The notes below the pieces were generated by a model. That model saw nothing but the letters and a program-made list of their open reading frames with translations. It made no database searches and was not told where the DNA came from. Below, one piece after another: positions 60,601-64,000 of a stretch of DNA of 64,000 nucleotides. Position 1 is the first letter of the stretch. Each line of letters opens with the position of its first letter. The position numbers and the translations under genes are program-made. Source of the stretch: Monarcha castaneiventris obscurior (lineage: Eukaryota > Chordata > Aves > Passeriformes > Monarchidae); assembly GCA_026261815.1 (NCBI GenBank), contig JAMPIT010000583.1, forward strand, positions 806,001 through 870,000, read 5' to 3'.

Positions 60601-63600
60601 CTGAATGTATGACCTACTGATATCCCCAGGCAGTTTTTGTCTCAAATACCTCCAAACACACTGAATTATTTAGATCACAAAACCGTTACAAATGCTTGGT
60701 ACATCTGCAACATCCATACCTGGGTGTGCAGGTATAAACAGCCATCAACAATTTTGTGAACACACACACACTGGAATTTGGCTGAATGCACCACCACCAC
60801 CGTGACACTGCTTCAATAAAACCTCAGGTCCTTCAGCCTCTCACAAAACATCACCTGCAAGTTCCCTGGGGCAAAATAATTTAATCTGCAATTTGTTTAA
60901 CTGTAATGGATTTATAGTGACAAACCTGGTCATTGTCAATCTATTGTTCTAAAGTTGCAATTCACTGACCCTTTTTGTGTCATTAACCATTGCTTTGGAA
61001 AGAGCATATGGTGATACAGAGTATTTGTCTGTGGATAAACACTCCTTTTTTTTTTTTGTAAACTATGAAACCCAAATCTTCCTTAGATATTCAAACAAAG
61101 CTTTAAAAGCATCAGCCATGACATTTTGTATAAATATTTTCCGACTGCCCCATGGATTTTGGCACACATGTTCTAACATTAAGAAACGATAAGAGACTTA
61201 AGAACAGATATACTGGGAGAAGATATCTTCTTAAATTCTTTATTCAATCAGCTGTGAAGCAGTATAATATCTTAAAAGGACACATTTTGTAGCATGAAAG
61301 ACAAGTGCAGTGAGGCTTGAGCTTGCTAAATTCATTGCATTCTTCAACCTTATAGCTGCAAATAGATTATATTTTAACCTCTCCAGAGGACGGCAGGTAT
61401 TCTGCAAGCAGCTGGCATTGTGAAGCAATTTAAACCGTCTCTATTTGTTAGCTGGTTTAGTGATTGCTAAACTGGATGGGTTAAGTTTCTTACAGGCTTT
61501 TTGCTTTTTGGTTTCACTCAGTAACTTCTAGGCTAATAGCTTGCATTGCCAAGCCTGACACAGACAATGAATCCACTGCTCCGAATGGATCTGAAGACAC
61601 ATCTTTAGGAGAGCTGGGGACTTGACTTTTGAAGCAGAGCTTGCAGCGTAGGTTAAAATGTGTCTGTGGTAAAATACAGACATAGCTTTTGCTCTGCAAA
61701 CTGCAGACCTGCCAAACTACTTTGAAATTATTTGTGTAGTCTCTGGGAAATCACTGCAGTTATCACTCAACCCCATCCCAGGCTGTTATGACACCAAAAT
61801 GCCTTTTGCCTCTCTCTTGCGTTTTCCTGCTCTCTTTGAACTAGGAGGACTGGAAGCGTTATTCATTCAGCCTCCCAGGTTTGTATTAATTGCATTTATG
61901 AAATGGATTTCATTAACTTAGAAAACTGCATGGACCTGTTGAGCATTTCAATCTGGCAACACCTTACTTTTCAAAATTTACTGAAATTTGCTGAAGTCCT
62001 AAATTTCACCTGCATTTTTAATTGATTGTATACCACTTATCTTCCTTCAGAACTTGCACCTATTACACAGACAGATGGGTGCACTGAAGCACGATATTAA
62101 TCCAAAAGAAGTCCAAAAATATGCCATAGCACACGGGCATCTCGGGCCATCCACAGAGCTGAGTGTGCTTTGCCAGTCTGGGCAGAGAGTTTGGAATCCC
62201 CTCGGTTCTGCACAGAAAGCTACACACATTTTCATGCAGATAGAACACTTTACATGATATTTATCAACAAGGGAGCATCCTTCATCTAGCCTGCTAACGT
62301 GGCTGGTTCTGATGCTGGGGCTTCTGCTGCCCAAAGTGCTGCTGCCTCCATATGCTCATTTGCAACTGCCATGGCAAACCCTGTGCTAGGAGGAGGCAGA
62401 AAGGGAGCACTGTCCCAAGCTTCACATGGGAAGAGGACCAAACAAACTTGTCACTGCATAAAGGATGGCAGGATTGGTCCAGAAAGTCACTGCATGACAC
62501 TGCCAACCAATCTCTGGCTCTGGTAACACAATGGGATTTCTAAACATACATAGCCTGGGACAAAATCAGCATTGTACTATGCTTTACATAGTATTTAAAA
62601 AAAAAATATTACAAAGTCCTTGTAAAAGTCCTGGCATTGCTTAAAGTGTGATTTTTTCCTGTAGTTTCTTTCTTCATTATATCAGAAAGGAATTACAAAG
62701 CATGTACTGAATGTACACGTGTGCTTTAGGATTCACACACCTTTTAAACCAGCAGAATTGCACAGATTCACACACTCATGCAGACACGTTTTTTTCTGTA
62801 CAGTTAATACAAATGGAACCTGTGTGAGCCAATCAGCATGGTATAAAAATGCAATTATTAACACAGTCCTGATACCTTTTAATGTGTGTATTAGCAGGAG
62901 GGTAAGGCTGTTTCTTTCCTTGTGGATGTCTTTAGGAGATCAACCCCACCAGACAAATATGAAAGAGAAATTCTGAGAGCTGCTGTTCCTGATCAGCCAG
63001 ATGTTTCTAGGTGAGAAGAGAAAGTTCAGTTCTTTGCTTTACTGAGACTCACCCTATACAACTGTTCCCTATGTCTGGTTTTGGTTTGAACCTTTGGTTT
63101 TGGTTTGCATCTTTTCAAAGCATTTCTAAAGCCATGGATGTTTCAAGAGGCCTTTTTTCTGATGGTCATGGGGGTGTGCACAGGCAAACAAATGCCTTTT
63201 GCATTATATCTATTTAAAAACATCTCTCTTGATCCCCGAATTTGGAGCCCACCTCCCTCTGCATACTGGGAGAAGCAGGTTCTGTGCTTTGAATGTTTGT
63301 GTGAGAAAAATTAATTATGAACATTAACTGTTGAAACCCACAGCATCATCTCTATTCATTCTCCTGGCTCTGGAACCAGCTCAGGGAGCAAAATGTCTGT
63401 AGTGTGGGCAGGGACTGATGGGAGAACATGGCTGTGCCAAACATAATCCAAAAACGTTATGCATTTCTGTAACCAGATGGTTACTCAGCAGCTTAACACA
63501 GAAAGTGAAATCCTTTCTTATTATTGCTCACCACACAGAGACAGATAAAGATAACAGGCCTGGTAGTGCCATGCTGAAAACTCAGTATGAGCTCCTTCCC

Positions 63601-64000
63601 ACACTGCACTTTTATGACTGTTTCCAAGTTCCTCTCTTCTCTTCAAAACAAAAGTGTTCTTAAAGTTTGATGTTTGAGCATCCTATTTGTGTTTCAGTCT
63701 ATTATTATACATGACCAAGGATTTTAAATGTGCATTTCTCTGACAGTATGAATTGTGAGAGGTTTTAACATTCACATCTTACAGTCTAGCTTCAAGCTCT
63801 TCTCACACTTGATTTGTATCTCGTGTCTTAGTGGATAACAAAAAAGCACTTTTATATGAGTTATGAATTTTATGCAGATTCTTCTTTACACTGAACCCCA
63901 TATTCAAAACCAAAATTGCATATAAATAGTACTTGCCAAGCAGTCAAATCAATACACAAATAATAACTAAAATGTGTTATACTTTCAAGAATATAGGATA
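57669..64000. other. Single-copy AT-rich non-coding DNA
   Basis: No gene or dispersed repeat is recognised. An A15 run lies at 58532-58546. The longest frame is a 166-codon minus-strand frame at 58683-59183, with no domain or composition bias suggesting coding. A weak candidate acceptor site with a downstream open frame is at about 62050. AT-rich blocks with TAAT and ATTGTT motifs (60880-60970, 61880-62040) have the texture of conserved non-coding elements but cannot be judged without alignment. Confidence 0.6.

Noticed and set aside
62299..62526. Alanine-rich 75-codon plus-strand frame
   Set aside because: It starts at a GTG rather than ATG, has no splice context or known domain, and overlaps unremarkable frames on the other strand.

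Overview
The window looks like vertebrate, almost certainly avian, nuclear DNA, and probably from a songbird. The evidence is at least eleven 5'-truncated fragments of CR1 LINEs (the dominant retrotransposon of bird genomes), one solo retroviral-type LTR, a probable MIR remnant, and T/G-rich low-complexity tracts. The background is AT-rich with scattered short tandem repeats and no operon-like organisation. The songbird assignment is an inference from repeat flavour, not from a gene.

I find no protein-coding gene, tRNA, rRNA or CRISPR array that I can support. The longest open frames are either the antisense strand of CR1 elements (182 codons near 24.3-24.8 kb; 199 codons near 38.2-38.8 kb) or frames of a length expected by chance (166 codons at 58.7-59.2 kb). 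The window is therefore most likely intergenic (a gene desert) or the interior of a very long intron.

Layout. 1-8.8 kb: AT-rich single-copy DNA with a (TAA)n/(ATT)n palindrome and one faint LINE remnant near 5 kb. 8.8-10.5 kb: a GC-richer graveyard of four CR1 pieces in alternating orientation, including a decayed reverse-transcriptase region. 10.5-18.4 kb: single-copy DNA with a G/T tract at 15.2 kb and a 505-bp solo LTR at 16.45-16.96 kb, which has perfect 7-bp terminal inverted repeats and a 4-bp target duplication. 18.4-24.8 kb: two nearly identical CR1 3' ends in opposite orientation. 27.7-30.7 kb: a CR1 3' end, a four-copy 42-bp minisatellite, a minimal CR1 tail and a 227-bp G/T tract. 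35.3-38.9 kb: two longer CR1 copies retaining the ORF2 C-terminus, with a POU/homeodomain-like palindrome between them. 43.2 and 52.7 kb: two more CR1 3' ends. 53-64 kb: single-copy DNA with a MIR-like fragment and a 41-base A run.

There is no set of genes working together here. The recognisable content is transposon history plus possible regulatory DNA, which cannot be confirmed without cross-species alignment. I did not find a convincing new biological system. The most useful second-look items are the solo LTR, the CR1 cluster, the two G/T tracts, the 42-bp minisatellite, the POU-type palindrome and two weak candidate exons.
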